From Nitrobacteraceae bacterium AZCC 2146 (GTDB lineage Bacteria > Pseudomonadota > Alphaproteobacteria > Rhizobiales > Xanthobacteraceae): a stretch of 64,000 nucleotides of DNA. Positions within the stretch are counted from its first letter, which is position 1; every line of letters starts with the position of its first letter. Both the position numbers and the translations under genes were made by a program. Below, one piece after another: positions 53,270-62,629 of the stretch. Where the stretch lies: contig JBAGRP010000001.1 in NCBI GenBank assembly GCA_036924855.1, positions 6,374,001 through 6,438,000 of the forward strand. The letters run 5' to 3'. The notes beneath the pieces were generated by a model. The model had not been told where the DNA came from and did not search any database. It was given only the letters and a program-made list of their open reading frames with translations.

Positions 53270-54154
53270 TCAGCCCGTCTTGCGCTGGCTGGCGGAGGAG
53301 CGATGCGCCTTCTTGGCCGGCCGCGCCGGGGTGACACGCGGGGTGGACGCCGAAGCGCGTTTCGCTGGCGCCTTGCCGCCCTTCAGGCTCTGCTGCAGCG
53401 CGTCCATCAGGCTGATGACGTTGTCGGGCTTCTCCGCCTTCTCGGCGACCTTGACCGGCTTGCCGGCGGCCTTTTGCTCCACCAGCTTCTTCAGTGCGGT
53501 CTCGTATTCGTCCTCGAATTTCGACGGATCGAAATGCGCGGCCTTGCTGTCGAGGATGTGCACCGCGAGATCGATCATGTCCTTGGAGATCTTCGGGCTC
53601 TTGATGTCCTCGAAATAGTCTTCCTCGTCGCGCACCTCGTAGGGGTAGCGCAGCGTGGTGCCGATCAGGCCCTTGCCGAGCGGCTCGATGGCGATGACGT
53701 GTTCGCGGTTGGTCAGCACGATCCGCGCCAGCGCGACGCGGTCCTTGTCTTTCATGGCGTCGCGGATGACAGCGAAAGCTTCGATCCCGGCCTTGCCGTC
53801 CGGCGCGATGTAATAGGGATTGTTGAGATAGCGCTTGTCGATCTCGTCGCGCGGCACGAAATTGTCGATGTCGATGGTGTGGTTGCTCTCGATCTGCACG
53901 GCTTCGAGTTCATCTTTCTCGATCTCGATGAACTCATCCTTGCTGATCTCGTAGCCGCGACCCTTCTGCTCCTTGTCCACGACGTCGCCGGTCTCGGCGT
54001 CCACCATCTGCTGCTTCAGGCGGTTGCCGGTTTCCCTGTTGATCATGTGGAATCGGGTTTTCTCGACCGTGGTCGAGGCCGGATAGAGCGCCACCGGGCA
54101 GGTGACGAGGGAGAGCTTCAGGGAACCTTTCCAGTAAGCGCGGGGCGGGGCCAT
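53270..54154 (-). CDS. ku: Ku DNA end-binding protein (NHEJ)
   Basis: A 294-residue bacterial Ku that encircles DNA ends as a homodimer and recruits LigD. RAYWKGSLKLSLVTCPVALY opens the Ku core; RFHMINRETGNRLKQQMVD, EKDELEAVQIES and YYIAPDGKAGIEAFAVIRDA are family motifs. The C-terminal 50 residues are Lys/Ala/Pro-rich, a basic tail that binds DNA in other Ku proteins. It diverges from ligD across about 150 bases, so both repair genes can be induced from one region. Confidence 0.95.
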   Translation of the reverse strand: MAPPRAYWKGSLKLSLVTCPVALYPASTTVEKTRFHMINRETGNRLKQQMVDAETGDVVDKEQKGRGYEISKDEFIEIEKDELEAVQIESNHTIDIDNFVPRDEIDKRYLNNPYYIAPDGKAGIEAFAVIRDAMKDKDRVALARIVLTNREHVIAIEPLGKGLIGTTLRYPYEVRDEEDYFEDIKSPKISKDMIDLAVHILDSKAAHFDPSKFEDEYETALKKLVEQKAAGKPVKVAEKAEKPDNVISLMDALQQSLKGGKAPAKRASASTPRVTPARPAKKAHRSSASQRKTG

Positions 54155-54302
54155 CGGTCGTCCTCCAACTCAGGTACTAAAAATCTGGCCCGCGTGCGCG
54201 CAAAGCCCTGCGCCGGCGGGCGTTTCTGGGAACTTCAACGGCAATTGCAGGTTTTGGTTCCGGGCCCGGCTGCGCGGCCCGCGTGCGTGAGTGGGGGTCG
54301 CC

Positions 54303-56978
54303 GTGACCGACAAACAACTGTCGATTTACCAGAAAAAGCGCGATTTCGAGCAGACCGCCGAGCCATCAGGCGAGGTCGCCGTAGCCCCCTCGAAACGGCG
54401 ACGTTTCGTGATCCAGAAGCACGACGCCACACGGCTGCATTACGACCTCAGGCTGGAATTCAACGGTGTCTTCAAATCCTGGGCGGTAACAAGGGGGCCG
54501 TCGCTCGATCCCGCCGACAAGCGCCTCGCGGTCGAGGTCGAGGACCATCCGCTCGACTATGGCGATTTCGAAGGCACCATCCCCAAGGGGCAATATGGCG
54601 GCGGCACGGTGCAACTGTGGGACCGTGGCTACTGGGAGGCCGACGATCCGGAGCAAGGCTTCAAGAAGGGCGATCTCAAATTCATGCTGCACGGCGAAAA
54701 GCTGCATGGCGGTTTCGTGCTGGTGCGGATGCGGCACGACCGCACTGGCGGCAAGCGCACCAACTGGCTGCTGATCAAGCATCGCGACGAGTTTGCCAGG
54801 GAGGGCAAGGCCAATAAGGTTTTGGACGATGATGCGTCGGTGGCGTCGGGCCGGGCGATGGCAGAAATCGCCGCCGGCCGTGGCCGCGCGCCAAAGCCGT
54901 TCATGATAGGCAAGACCGCCAGGACCAAGGCGGACGCGGTGTGGGATTCCAATCACGGCAGCGCCGCCAAGGCGCGGGCCGGCAGGACCGTGAAGACCAA
55001 GGCCGATGTGGCGAAGGCGAAGAAGGCACTGGCGAAAACCGCGAAGCCGAAGAAGGTTGCGACATTGCCCGGCTTCGTTGCACCGCAGCTGTGCATCTCC
55101 GTCGATCGGCCACCTTCCGCAGCCGGCTGGGCGCATGAGATCAAGTTCGACGGCTACCGCGTGCAACTGCGCGTCGAGAATGGCGCAGCGACGCTGAAGA
55201 CCCGCAAGGGACTGGACTGGACCGAGAAGTTTCAGGCCATCGCCAATCAGGCGACCGGTCTGCCAGACGCGATCATCGACGGCGAGATCGTCGGGCTCAG
55301 TGCCCATGGCGTCCCGGACTTTGCGGCGTTGCAAGCGGCGCTCTCCGACGGCGAGACCGATACGCTGATCTTCTTCGTGTTCGACCTGCTGTTCGCCGGT
55401 GGCGAGGATCTGCGAAAACTGCCGCTAGCGGATCGCAAGGCGCGGCTGAAGGAATTGCTGGAGATCGCGCGCGGCAGGAGCAAAGGAGGCCTGATCCGCT
55501 ACGTCGAGCATTTCGAGACCGGCGGCGATGCGATTTTGCAGTCGGCCTGCAAACTGTCACTGGAAGGCATCGTCTCGAAGAAACTGTCGGCGCCCTATGT
55601 GTCCGGCCGCTCCGAGAACTGGATGAAAGCAAAGTGCCGCGCCGGCCATGAGGTCGTGATCGGGGCGTGGAAGAGCAATACGGGCAAATTCCGTTCGCTG
55701 ATGGTCGGCGTGAACCGCGGCGGTCACCTGGCCTATGTCGGAGTGGTCGGCACCGGTTTCAGCCAGGACAAGGTCAAGGCCATCATGCCGGCGCTGAAGG
55801 CTGCGGCGGCAAAGACGAGCCCGTTCGGCGGCAAGAACGCGCCCTCCGGCGGCCGCGAGGTGCACTGGCTGAAGCCGGAGCTGGTGGCGGAGATTGAATT
55901 CGCGGGCTTCACCGGCGCCGGCATGGTGCGGCAGGCCTCGTTCAAGGGCCTGCGGCAGGACAAGCCGGCGGAGGAGGTGGAAGCGGAGACGCCGAAGAAG
56001 ACGGAGCTGGCGGAGCCGAAGCCGACGCGGGGCGCCAGGAAGCCGGCGAAGAAGGCCGCTCCGTCAAAGGCTGCGGCCGGCTCCGCGACCGTCATGGGTG
56101 TCGTGATCTCAAAACCCGACAAGCAACTGTGGCCCGACGCCGGCGATGGCGAGCCCGTGACCAAGCTCGATCTCGCCAACTACTTTGAAGCCGTGGGCGA
56201 CTGGATGATCGGCTATCTCAAGGGCCGGCCGTGCTCGATCGTGCGGGCGCCGGACGGCATCAAGGGCCAGCAGTTCTTTCAGCGCCATGCGATGCCCGGC
56301 ACCTCGAACCTGCTCGAGCTGGTGAAAGTCTCCGGCGATCGAAAACCCTATCTTCAGATCGACCGCGTCGAGGGGCTCGCGGCGGTGGCGCAGATCGGCG
56401 GACTGGAGCTGCATCCCTGGAATTGTGCACCGGACCAGCCGGAGACACCGGGGCGGCTGGTGTTCGATCTCGATCCCGCGCCCGATGTGGAATTCTCCGC
56501 GATACTCGACGCCGCCCGCGAGATGCGCGAGCGGCTGACAGCGCTCGGGCTGGAGAGTTTCTGCAAAACTACCGGCGGCAAGGGCCTGCATGTGGTGACA
56601 CCGTTGCTGCACGGCGCCAAGGACAAGGTGGATTGGAAAGTCGCAAAAGCCTTCGCGCAGGGTGTCTGCCAGCAGATGGCCCAGGACGATCCGGAGCGCT
56701 ACCTGCTCAACATGTCGAAGAAGCTGCGCGGCGGAAAGATCTTCCTCGATTACCTGCGCAACGACCGGATGTCGACCGCGGTGGCGGTACTGTCACCGCG
56801 CGCCCGCGACGGTGCCACGGTATCGATGCCGCTGGCCTGGGCGCAGCTGCGCAACGACCTCGATCCGAAGAAATTCACCATCCGCACGGTGCCGGCGCTG
56901 CTGGCGAGGAGCAAGGCGTGGGAAGGTTATGAGGAGGCGGCGAAGTCGCTGAAGCCGGCGATTAGGAAGCTGGGCTGA
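54303..56978 (+). CDS. ligD: Multifunctional DNA ligase D (NHEJ)
   Basis: An 891-residue ATP-dependent repair ligase with domains in the order phosphoesterase, ligase, polymerase. Residues about 30-180 are the 3'-phosphoesterase ([38 protein letters not shown]). About 255-560 is the ligase with nucleotidyl lysine in [10 protein letters not shown] near 277 and an OB-fold. About 600-880 is the AEP-type polymerase ([31 protein letters not shown] with the metal aspartates, [11 protein letters not shown]). GTG 54303 follows GGGGGT by 6 bases; an earlier GTG at 54291 is possible. Length is normal for rhizobial LigD, and it diverges from ku. Confidence 0.95.
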   Translation: MTDKQLSIYQKKRDFEQTAEPSGEVAVAPSKRRRFVIQKHDATRLHYDLRLEFNGVFKSWAVTRGPSLDPADKRLAVEVEDHPLDYGDFEGTIPKGQYGGGTVQLWDRGYWEADDPEQGFKKGDLKFMLHGEKLHGGFVLVRMRHDRTGGKRTNWLLIKHRDEFAREGKANKVLDDDASVASGRAMAEIAAGRGRAPKPFMIGKTARTKADAVWDSNHGSAAKARAGRTVKTKADVAKAKKALAKTAKPKKVATLPGFVAPQLCISVDRPPSAAGWAHEIKFDGYRVQLRVENGAATLKTRKGLDWTEKFQAIANQATGLPDAIIDGEIVGLSAHGVPDFAALQAALSDGETDTLIFFVFDLLFAGGEDLRKLPLADRKARLKELLEIARGRSKGGLIRYVEHFETGGDAILQSACKLSLEGIVSKKLSAPYVSGRSENWMKAKCRAGHEVVIGAWKSNTGKFRSLMVGVNRGGHLAYVGVVGTGFSQDKVKAIMPALKAAAAKTSPFGGKNAPSGGREVHWLKPELVAEIEFAGFTGAGMVRQASFKGLRQDKPAEEVEAETPKKTELAEPKPTRGARKPAKKAAPSKAAAGSATVMGVVISKPDKQLWPDAGDGEPVTKLDLANYFEAVGDWMIGYLKGRPCSIVRAPDGIKGQQFFQRHAMPGTSNLLELVKVSGDRKPYLQIDRVEGLAAVAQIGGLELHPWNCAPDQPETPGRLVFDLDPAPDVEFSAILDAAREMRERLTALGLESFCKTTGGKGLHVVTPLLHGAKDKVDWKVAKAFAQGVCQQMAQDDPERYLLNMSKKLRGGKIFLDYLRNDRMSTAVAVLSPRARDGATVSMPLAWAQLRNDLDPKKFTIRTVPALLARSKAWEGYEEAAKSLKPAIRKLG

Positions 56979-56995
56979 CTCACGGTTGTCATTCC

Positions 56996-57019
56996 CAGAC
57001 ACGCCAATTGGCGTGTCTG
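56996..57019. repeat. Perfect 24-base palindrome after ligD
   Basis: CAGACACGCCAATT plus its mirror half forms an uninterrupted 24-base palindrome 18 bases after the ligD stop. It starts a longer repeat-like stretch that continues with the dyad AGTCGGC-GCA-GCCGACT (57032-57048) and the GGAATCC element at 57061-57100. Confidence 0.65.
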
Positions 57020-57056
57020 AGGATGCGCTTCAGTCGGCGCAGCCGACTTGAGGCGC

Positions 57057-57133
57057 GGGTCCGGAATCCCTACTCCCGGCAGTTGTTATGGATTCCCGCT
57101 CCTTCAGCTTCGCTGAATTCGCGCCCTGAAATG
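57057..57133. repeat. Dispersed intergenic repeat, second copy
   Basis: Shares the GGAATCC...TACTCCC...GTTATGGATTCC core and a trailing GCGCCCTGAAATGAC with the element at 33406-33472 (there GCGCCCCGGAATGAC). Both lie downstream of genes. Confidence 0.6.
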
Positions 57134-57191
57134 ACAAACAAAAGCGCGCGATCCACCCTTGAATCGCGCGCCTTTAACTTCCGTTCGAAAC

Positions 57192-57356
57192 TTACAGTTT
57201 GCCGAGCAGCAAGAGGATCAGCAGAATCACCACGATCAGGCCAAGACCGCCACCGCCGTAGTAACCGGTGCCGTAGAACGGGCCGCCGCCGACGCCAGAG
57301 AAACCGCCGAGCAAGGCGATGACGAGAATGATAAGAATGATCGTTCCGATGGACAT
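57192..57356 (-). CDS. DUF3309 small membrane protein
   Basis: A 54-residue protein with two hydrophobic segments (IGTIILIILVIALLGG and LGLIVVILLILLLLGKL) joined by a Gly/Tyr-rich turn (GPFYGTGYYGGGG). This is the DUF3309 pattern, found widely in alphaproteobacteria with no known function, often induced by stress. ATG 57356 is the natural start; a longer frame upstream is meaningless sequence. Confidence 0.87.
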   Translation of the reverse strand: MSIGTIILIILVIALLGGFSGVGGGPFYGTGYYGGGGLGLIVVILLILLLLGKL

Positions 57357-57518
57357 GAATCTCTCCCTCAGCCTGGCAGGCGGCACAACGTCCTCTGCCT
57401 TCATGTGAAAAAAACGCGCTATAGTTAGTAAAGTTCCATCGATGAAACCTGCCATTCGTGCGGGCTTCTTTCTGCGCCGCGCGCGCTTACATGCGTCTGG
57501 TCAGCAAAGGAATGTGTC

Positions 57519-57830
57519 ATGTCGGCACCGCTTGTCGTTTCCATCCCGCATAGCCTCGGTCGCGAGGAAGCCTGCCGCCGCCTCAAAACCGGGCTGACCA
57601 GGGCGGCGTCGAGCGTACCGGTGCTGAAGGTCGATGAGGAGCGCTGGGACGGCGACCGGATGATCTTTCGCGTCCGCGCACTCGGCCAGGCCGCGTCGGG
57701 CCATGTCGATGTCGCCGAGGATCACGTCACCGTCGAGGTGACGCTGCCGTGGCTGCTGCAGCGCTTCGCCGAAGTGGCGCAGGCGGCGATCAAAGCGCGG
57801 GGAAATTTATTGCTGACGAAGAAAGGCTGA
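57519..57830 (+). CDS. Polyhydroxyalkanoic acid system family protein
   Basis: A 103-residue protein matching the PHA-granule-region family: VVSIPHSLGREEACRRLKTG near the N-terminus, FRVRALGQAASGHVDVAEDH in the middle and VEVTLPWLLQRFAEVAQAAI near the end. Relatives are found by PHA genes and elsewhere; the role is unclear and may be a small coenzyme or granule-binding protein. It stands alone and is followed by a 240-base gap with a terminator. Confidence 0.85.
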   Translation: MSAPLVVSIPHSLGREEACRRLKTGLTRAASSVPVLKVDEERWDGDRMIFRVRALGQAASGHVDVAEDHVTVEVTLPWLLQRFAEVAQAAIKARGNLLLTKKG

Positions 57831-57984
57831 TGACCTCCAGGCCGCGAGCGAAGACCGATTGCTTCGTCGCAAGGGCTCCAATGCCGGATTTGTCGCCTTG
57901 CAGCATCAAAAACAGTGCTGTGCACAAAGTTACAAGCTCAGCTTTCGTCAACTTCCTGCAAACGAATTTCTGATCATGATCGCT

Positions 57985-58068
57985 GGCGCGGAGGAAGGGA
58001 ACCGACCTTGTTTGCGAGTCGGCACGAAATCCGCCAGGCCGCCCGGCCGTCGATCCCGGGCGGCTTTT
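57985..58068 (+). ncRNA. Candidate small RNA or leader ending in a strong terminator
   Basis: GGAGGAAGGGAACCGAC leads into a hairpin CCGAC...GTCGG (about 58004-58023), followed by a second hairpin and T-run at 58038-58068. No open frame lies here. The terminator sits 210 bases after the nearest plus-strand gene, so a short separate transcript could be responsible. No known RNA family is recognised. Confidence 0.3.
58038..58068 (+). terminator. Rho-independent terminator (plus strand)
   Basis: GCCGCCCGG (58038-58046) pairs with CCGGGCGGC (58056-58064), then TTTT. It lies just beyond the treY stop on the other strand and is oriented for rightward transcription. Confidence 0.75.
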
Positions 58069-58070
58069 CG

Positions 58071-60866
58071 TTATTGCAGCCGCGTCGAACGCAAGCGCAG
58101 CGGCGGCGCGCGCGCTTTGATGATTCCCACGGGCAATCGCTTGAACAGTCCGGCAACTGACACTTCAGCCGCACCTTTCTTTTGCGCTGCGCCTTCGATC
58201 GCATAGCCCGGCGCCTTGATAACGGCATCGAACGCATCCGCGGTGGGCCAGGCACGGCCGCCTTGCGTCAGCGGTGCGAAGCTGCGGCCGATCACGACGA
58301 TGGCGGCATCGCGCTGGTGCCTTCTTGCGAAGGCAATGATGTGGTCGCTGTGCGGGCCGGTCACCTCCAGCGCTTCGTAGTTGCCATGGGTGAAGACATC
58401 GGCCATCTCGCTGCGCAGCCGGATCAGCTCGCGGGTCCAGGCCAACTTGACATGGCCGTTCTCCCACGTCTGCGCGAGGGCATCCCAGTCCGGCTGCTGC
58501 AGCTTCGCCAGTACCGCGGTGCATTCGGCAAAATCCACCGGGCGGCGATTGTCGGGATCGACCAGCGAGAAGTCCCAGAATTCGGTGCCTTGATAGAAAT
58601 CCGGCACGCCGGGCAGCGTCGCCTTCAGCGTGATCTGACTCAGCGAATTCAGGGCCCCCAGCAATGAGGTGCGCTTGGCAAAGGTTTCCAGCGAATCGAG
58701 AAACTCCGACGACTGCAAAGGATCGAGGATTCGCTCGAGAAAAAGATGCACGCCCTTCTCATAGGCATCGCTGGGATTGAGCCAGCTGGTTTCCTGCTTG
58801 CCCTCCCGCGCGGCCTTCAACGCATAGGCCTGCATCCGTTCCAGGAAGGTGTTGTCGCGCTCACCGAGCGGCCATGCGCCGAGCAGCGCCTGATACAGCA
58901 TGTATTCGAACGCCGCCGAGGGGGCGCGCATTTCCCCATCGATCACGAGGTGCGGTGCGTTGAGGATCTTCCAGCGGCTGACGGCGGTGGTCCATTCGCC
59001 CGGCAGTTCGGCCAGCGCCAGCAGGCGCGTGCGTGCGTCTTCGCCACGCTTGGTGTCGTGGGTCGCGGTCGCCGTCATGCCGTGCGGCCATTCTTTGGCG
59101 CGCGTTTTCATCATGTCGTGAAAGGTAGCCAACGGCATCGCCTTGGCCGCGGGATCGCCGCCGACCTCGTTCAGCGCCAGCAGGCGATGGTAGCGATAGA
59201 ACGCGGTGTCCTCCAGCGACTTCGCCATGGTCGGGCCGGTGAACTGTTGCACCTTCAGCGCAAAGCGCCGTACCCGCGGCTTGCTGTGCGCGGCGCGGCC
59301 GGGCTTCAGCAGGTCCAGCGTCAGTGCATCGCGGAGGAAGTCGAACAGGCCTTCATCGGTGCCGAACCAGTCGGCGCGAGCCTTTTCGATGGTGGTTGAA
59401 ATCAGTTTGCGGTCGAGCGCCGAAGGTCCTGTCGCGGTGAGATAGGTGCGATAGACCGGGAAGTGCAGCACGTAGAGTTCGAACGCCTGCCGCAGCGTGT
59501 CGGCGGAAAAATCCCGGCTCGAATAGTGCCCGCCGGCGATCCGCGCCAACAAGCGCGTCAGCACGGTGAATTCGCTGAGCAGCAGCGTATCGAGCACGCG
59601 GCGCTTGGCTTCCTTCAACACCGGATCGAATTTCGGCGAGGTGTTGCTGACCTGGCGCCAGATTTCATCGAGCGGCTCCAGGCCTTTCTCTTCCACCAGC
59701 ACCTGCGTAATCGTGTTGAGCCACTCATAGCCGGTGGTGCCGTGCACGCCGGTGAACTGCACCAGTTTTTCATCTTCGCCGAGAATCTTTTCGATCACGA
59801 CGTAAAACGGCTTCGATGAAGCGCCCTGAGCGTCGCGGACCAGTCGGCGCAGCCGCTGGAAATACTGTGCGGGATCGCGCAGCCCATCGATATGGTCGAG
59901 CCGCAGGCCCTGCAGTCTATCTTCGGCGATCAGCCGCTTCACCAACTGGTGGATGGCGTCGAAGGTGGCGGCGTCCTCGACGCGCAGACCGGCCAGCGTG
60001 TTGACGTCGAAGAAGCGGCGGTAGTTGATCTCGCTGGAGGCGAGCCGCCACTGGCCGAGCTTGTAGTGCTGGCGCTCCAGCAGATGGTGCAGCGTCTGGA
60101 TCTGCGCCGGGCGCTCCGGCCCGGCGCGATAGACGTCGAGCCCTCTGGCGATCAACTCGGCGCCGCCGGCGACGGCCGCCAGTTCCTTCTTGAACGCAGG
60201 CGCTTCCGCGATGTTGGGATGGCGCAGCCCCTTGTAGCGCGAAGCGAGGTCGAGGATCTGCTTGCCGGCCGGCGTATTCGCGGCATCGGCTTCCTTGACG
60301 ATGGCGCGCAGGATCTCGCTGTAGCGCTCCGGCGCGATCGGCAGCCGATGTTCGAAATACCACGCCGAGAAGCTGCCTTCGGCGGCGTCAAACTTCAGCT
60401 CGATTTCGCCGCTGTCCAGCGCCTGGCCATAGGAGGTGCCGATGATCGGCAGCAGCACGCCACCGCGGGCACGATAGGGCAGGGTATCCCAGTCGATGTC
60501 GAAGGAGGCGGCGTGTGGTGACGCCGTTCCCCATTCCAGCACGCTCAGCCACCACGGATTGTCGGCAAAGTGCACGCCGACATGATTGGGCACGAAATCC
60601 AGGATCAGGCCGAGGTCATGCTGCTTCAGCGTGGAGCTGAGGCGCTCGAAGGCTTCCTCGCCGCCGAGCTCCGGATTGAGTTTTGTGTGATCGACGATGT
60701 CATAGCCGTGGGTGCTGCCGGCGCGCGCCTTCATGAAGGGCGAGGCATAGAGGTGCGTGATGCCCAGCGACTTCAGATAGGGCACGATCGCCGCGGCGTG
60801 GTCGAAGGTGAAATCGCCGGTAAGCTGGACGCGGTAGGTGGCAACGGGGATCGCTGATGCCATCAT
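58071..60866 (-). CDS. treY: Maltooligosyltrehalose synthase
   Basis: A 931-residue GH13 enzyme that turns the reducing-end bond of maltooligosaccharides into a trehalosyl bond. Motifs are ATYRVQLTGDFTFDHAAAIV at the N-terminus, LILDFVPNHVGV, RLDHIDGLRDP with the nucleophile Asp, EKILGEDEKL with the acid Glu, and TATHDTKRGEDARTRLL typical of TreY. ATG 60866 overlaps the treZ stop by 4 bases (ATGA), so translation is coupled. It is third in the treX-treZ-treY order. The product passes to TreZ, which releases trehalose. Confidence 0.96.
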   Translation of the reverse strand: MMASAIPVATYRVQLTGDFTFDHAAAIVPYLKSLGITHLYASPFMKARAGSTHGYDIVDHTKLNPELGGEEAFERLSSTLKQHDLGLILDFVPNHVGVHFADNPWWLSVLEWGTASPHAASFDIDWDTLPYRARGGVLLPIIGTSYGQALDSGEIELKFDAAEGSFSAWYFEHRLPIAPERYSEILRAIVKEADAANTPAGKQILDLASRYKGLRHPNIAEAPAFKKELAAVAGGAELIARGLDVYRAGPERPAQIQTLHHLLERQHYKLGQWRLASSEINYRRFFDVNTLAGLRVEDAATFDAIHQLVKRLIAEDRLQGLRLDHIDGLRDPAQYFQRLRRLVRDAQGASSKPFYVVIEKILGEDEKLVQFTGVHGTTGYEWLNTITQVLVEEKGLEPLDEIWRQVSNTSPKFDPVLKEAKRRVLDTLLLSEFTVLTRLLARIAGGHYSSRDFSADTLRQAFELYVLHFPVYRTYLTATGPSALDRKLISTTIEKARADWFGTDEGLFDFLRDALTLDLLKPGRAAHSKPRVRRFALKVQQFTGPTMAKSLEDTAFYRYHRLLALNEVGGDPAAKAMPLATFHDMMKTRAKEWPHGMTATATHDTKRGEDARTRLLALAELPGEWTTAVSRWKILNAPHLVIDGEMRAPSAAFEYMLYQALLGAWPLGERDNTFLERMQAYALKAAREGKQETSWLNPSDAYEKGVHLFLERILDPLQSSEFLDSLETFAKRTSLLGALNSLSQITLKATLPGVPDFYQGTEFWDFSLVDPDNRRPVDFAECTAVLAKLQQPDWDALAQTWENGHVKLAWTRELIRLRSEMADVFTHGNYEALEVTGPHSDHIIAFARRHQRDAAIVVIGRSFAPLTQGGRAWPTADAFDAVIKAPGYAIEGAAQKKGAAEVSVAGLFKRLPVGIIKARAPPLRLRSTRLQ

Positions 60867-62629
60867 GCGCCCCCGATCCGCCAGTGCACCGACCACGGCA
60901 CCACCACGTCGGAGATGTCGCTGCCCCACAGCCTGGTGCCGGGCCAGGGCTGGTGTTCGCCGGCAATGGCACGGTCCGACAGGTTGGCAAGCAGGTGCAG
61001 CGTGGCGCCGTCGCCCATCCGCCAATGCGCCGTGAGAATGCTGTTGTCCGCGGCCTTGGCAGCGCCGAAGCGCGCGCCGGCCAGCCGCGGCATGATGTGC
61101 TGCTTGCGCAGGCTGAGCAACTCGCGCACCAGCTTCAGCCGCTGCTGGCCCGATGCGCTGTCGCGGTTATTCCAGTCCAGCACCGCGGATTGAAAGGTGC
61201 TTTCGTCGAGCGGATCGGGAATCTCGTCGCCGTATTTTTCGTAGGCGCTGGAAAATTCCTTGCGGCGGCCGTTGCGCACGGCGTCGGCGAGTTCGCCCCT
61301 GAAGTCGCAGAAGAACGGGAACGGCGTTTTGGATCCCCATTCGTCGCCCATGAACAGCATCGGCACCATCGGCGCCAGCAGCGTGATCGCCAGCGCGGCT
61401 TCGATGGCCTTTGGCCTGGCGATGGCCTCCAACCGGTCGCCAAGCGCGCGATTGCCGATCTGGTCGTGGTTCTGCAGGAAATTGACGAAAGCGATGGGCT
61501 CGAGCTGGCCGCTCGGCTCGCCGCGCAGCGCGCCGTCGCGATGGGGGGAAGGTTCGCCCTGATAGGCGAAGCCGGAGGCCAGCGCGCGCACCACATGGTC
61601 GATCGGTCGCGGTGCGTAGTCGCTGTAGTAGCCTTTGTCCTCGCCGGTCAGCAGTACGTGCCAGGCATGGTGATAGTCGTCGTTCCACTGCGCGCGATAT
61701 TTTCCGCGCGGCGGGTTGGTGACGGGGTCGAGCAGGGTGGCGCGGTTGTCGTCGTTTTCCAGCACCAGATGGATCAGCCGGCTGCTATCAGCGGCGAACT
61801 TGCCGACCTCGCGGCTGAGTTCGTGCAGCATCGGGATTTCGCCCTGCTCGGGGATCGCATGCACGGCGTCGAGCCGCAGCCCGTCGAAGCGATAGTCGCG
61901 CAGCCAGGACACCGCGTTCTCGATGGCGAAGGCGCGGACCTGCGGCACGCGGTAGTCGATGGCGCTGCCCCATGGCGTGTGCGCGTCGCCAAAGAATTGC
62001 GGCGCGTATTGGCCGAGGTAATTTCCCTCCGGTCCGAAGTGATTGTAGACCACGTCGAGAAATACCATCAGCCCGCGCAGATGCGCTTCGTCGATCAGTG
62101 CTTTCAGATCCTCGGGGCGACCGAAGGCGCAGTCGGGCGCATACCACAGCACGCCGTCATAGCCCCAGTTGTGCCGGCCGGCGAAATCCGCCAGCGGCAT
62201 CAATTCCAGCGCGGTGATCCCCGTCGCCACCAGGTGATCGAGCTTGTCGATCATGGCGCGATAGGTGCCCTCCGGAGTGAACGTGCCGGCATGGGTCTCG
62301 ATCAGCACGGTCTCCTGCCACGGCCGGCCGCGCCAGTCGGTGGCGCGCCAGGCATAGGCAGCGTGATCGATTACTTCGCTGGGTCCGGCGATGTCCTGCG
62401 GCTGAAACGCCGAGCCGGGGTCGGGCACGTTGCCGACGCCGTCGATATGGAAGCGATAGGTCGCGCCGGCCCTGACGCCGGGAATCTCGGCGGAAAACCA
62501 GCCGTCCTCGCCACGCGTCAACGGATAGATCTTGTCGAGCATCACATCGACACGGTTGGCGGCCGGCGCCCACAGCCGGAAGATGGTGCCGGTCTTGGTC
62601 AGCCGGGGCCCGAAGCTCCGGTCGCTCAC
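60863..62629 (-). CDS. treZ: Maltooligosyltrehalose trehalohydrolase
   Basis: A 588-residue GH13 enzyme that splits trehalose from maltooligosyltrehalose. An N-terminal beta domain (IFRLWAPAANRVDVMLDKIY) precedes the barrel with VFLDVVYNHFGPEGN, GLRLDAVHAI (nucleophile Asp), VLENDDNRA and FLQNHDQIGNRA. GTG 62629 is fixed by a 4-base overlap (GTGA) with the stop of the upstream gene; the open frame continues upstream but in the shadow of that gene. It is the middle gene of the operon. Confidence 0.95.
   Translation of the reverse strand: MSDRSFGPRLTKTGTIFRLWAPAANRVDVMLDKIYPLTRGEDGWFSAEIPGVRAGATYRFHIDGVGNVPDPGSAFQPQDIAGPSEVIDHAAYAWRATDWRGRPWQETVLIETHAGTFTPEGTYRAMIDKLDHLVATGITALELMPLADFAGRHNWGYDGVLWYAPDCAFGRPEDLKALIDEAHLRGLMVFLDVVYNHFGPEGNYLGQYAPQFFGDAHTPWGSAIDYRVPQVRAFAIENAVSWLRDYRFDGLRLDAVHAIPEQGEIPMLHELSREVGKFAADSSRLIHLVLENDDNRATLLDPVTNPPRGKYRAQWNDDYHHAWHVLLTGEDKGYYSDYAPRPIDHVVRALASGFAYQGEPSPHRDGALRGEPSGQLEPIAFVNFLQNHDQIGNRALGDRLEAIARPKAIEAALAITLLAPMVPMLFMGDEWGSKTPFPFFCDFRGELADAVRNGRRKEFSSAYEKYGDEIPDPLDESTFQSAVLDWNNRDSASGQQRLKLVRELLSLRKQHIMPRLAGARFGAAKAADNSILTAHWRMGDGATLHLLANLSDRAIAGEHQPWPGTRLWGSDISDVVVPWSVHWRIGGA

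Noticed and set aside
53054..54817. 587-codon open frame on the plus strand across ku and into ligD
   Set aside because: It is antisense to ku and out of frame with ligD; no motif, and the known genes explain the DNA.
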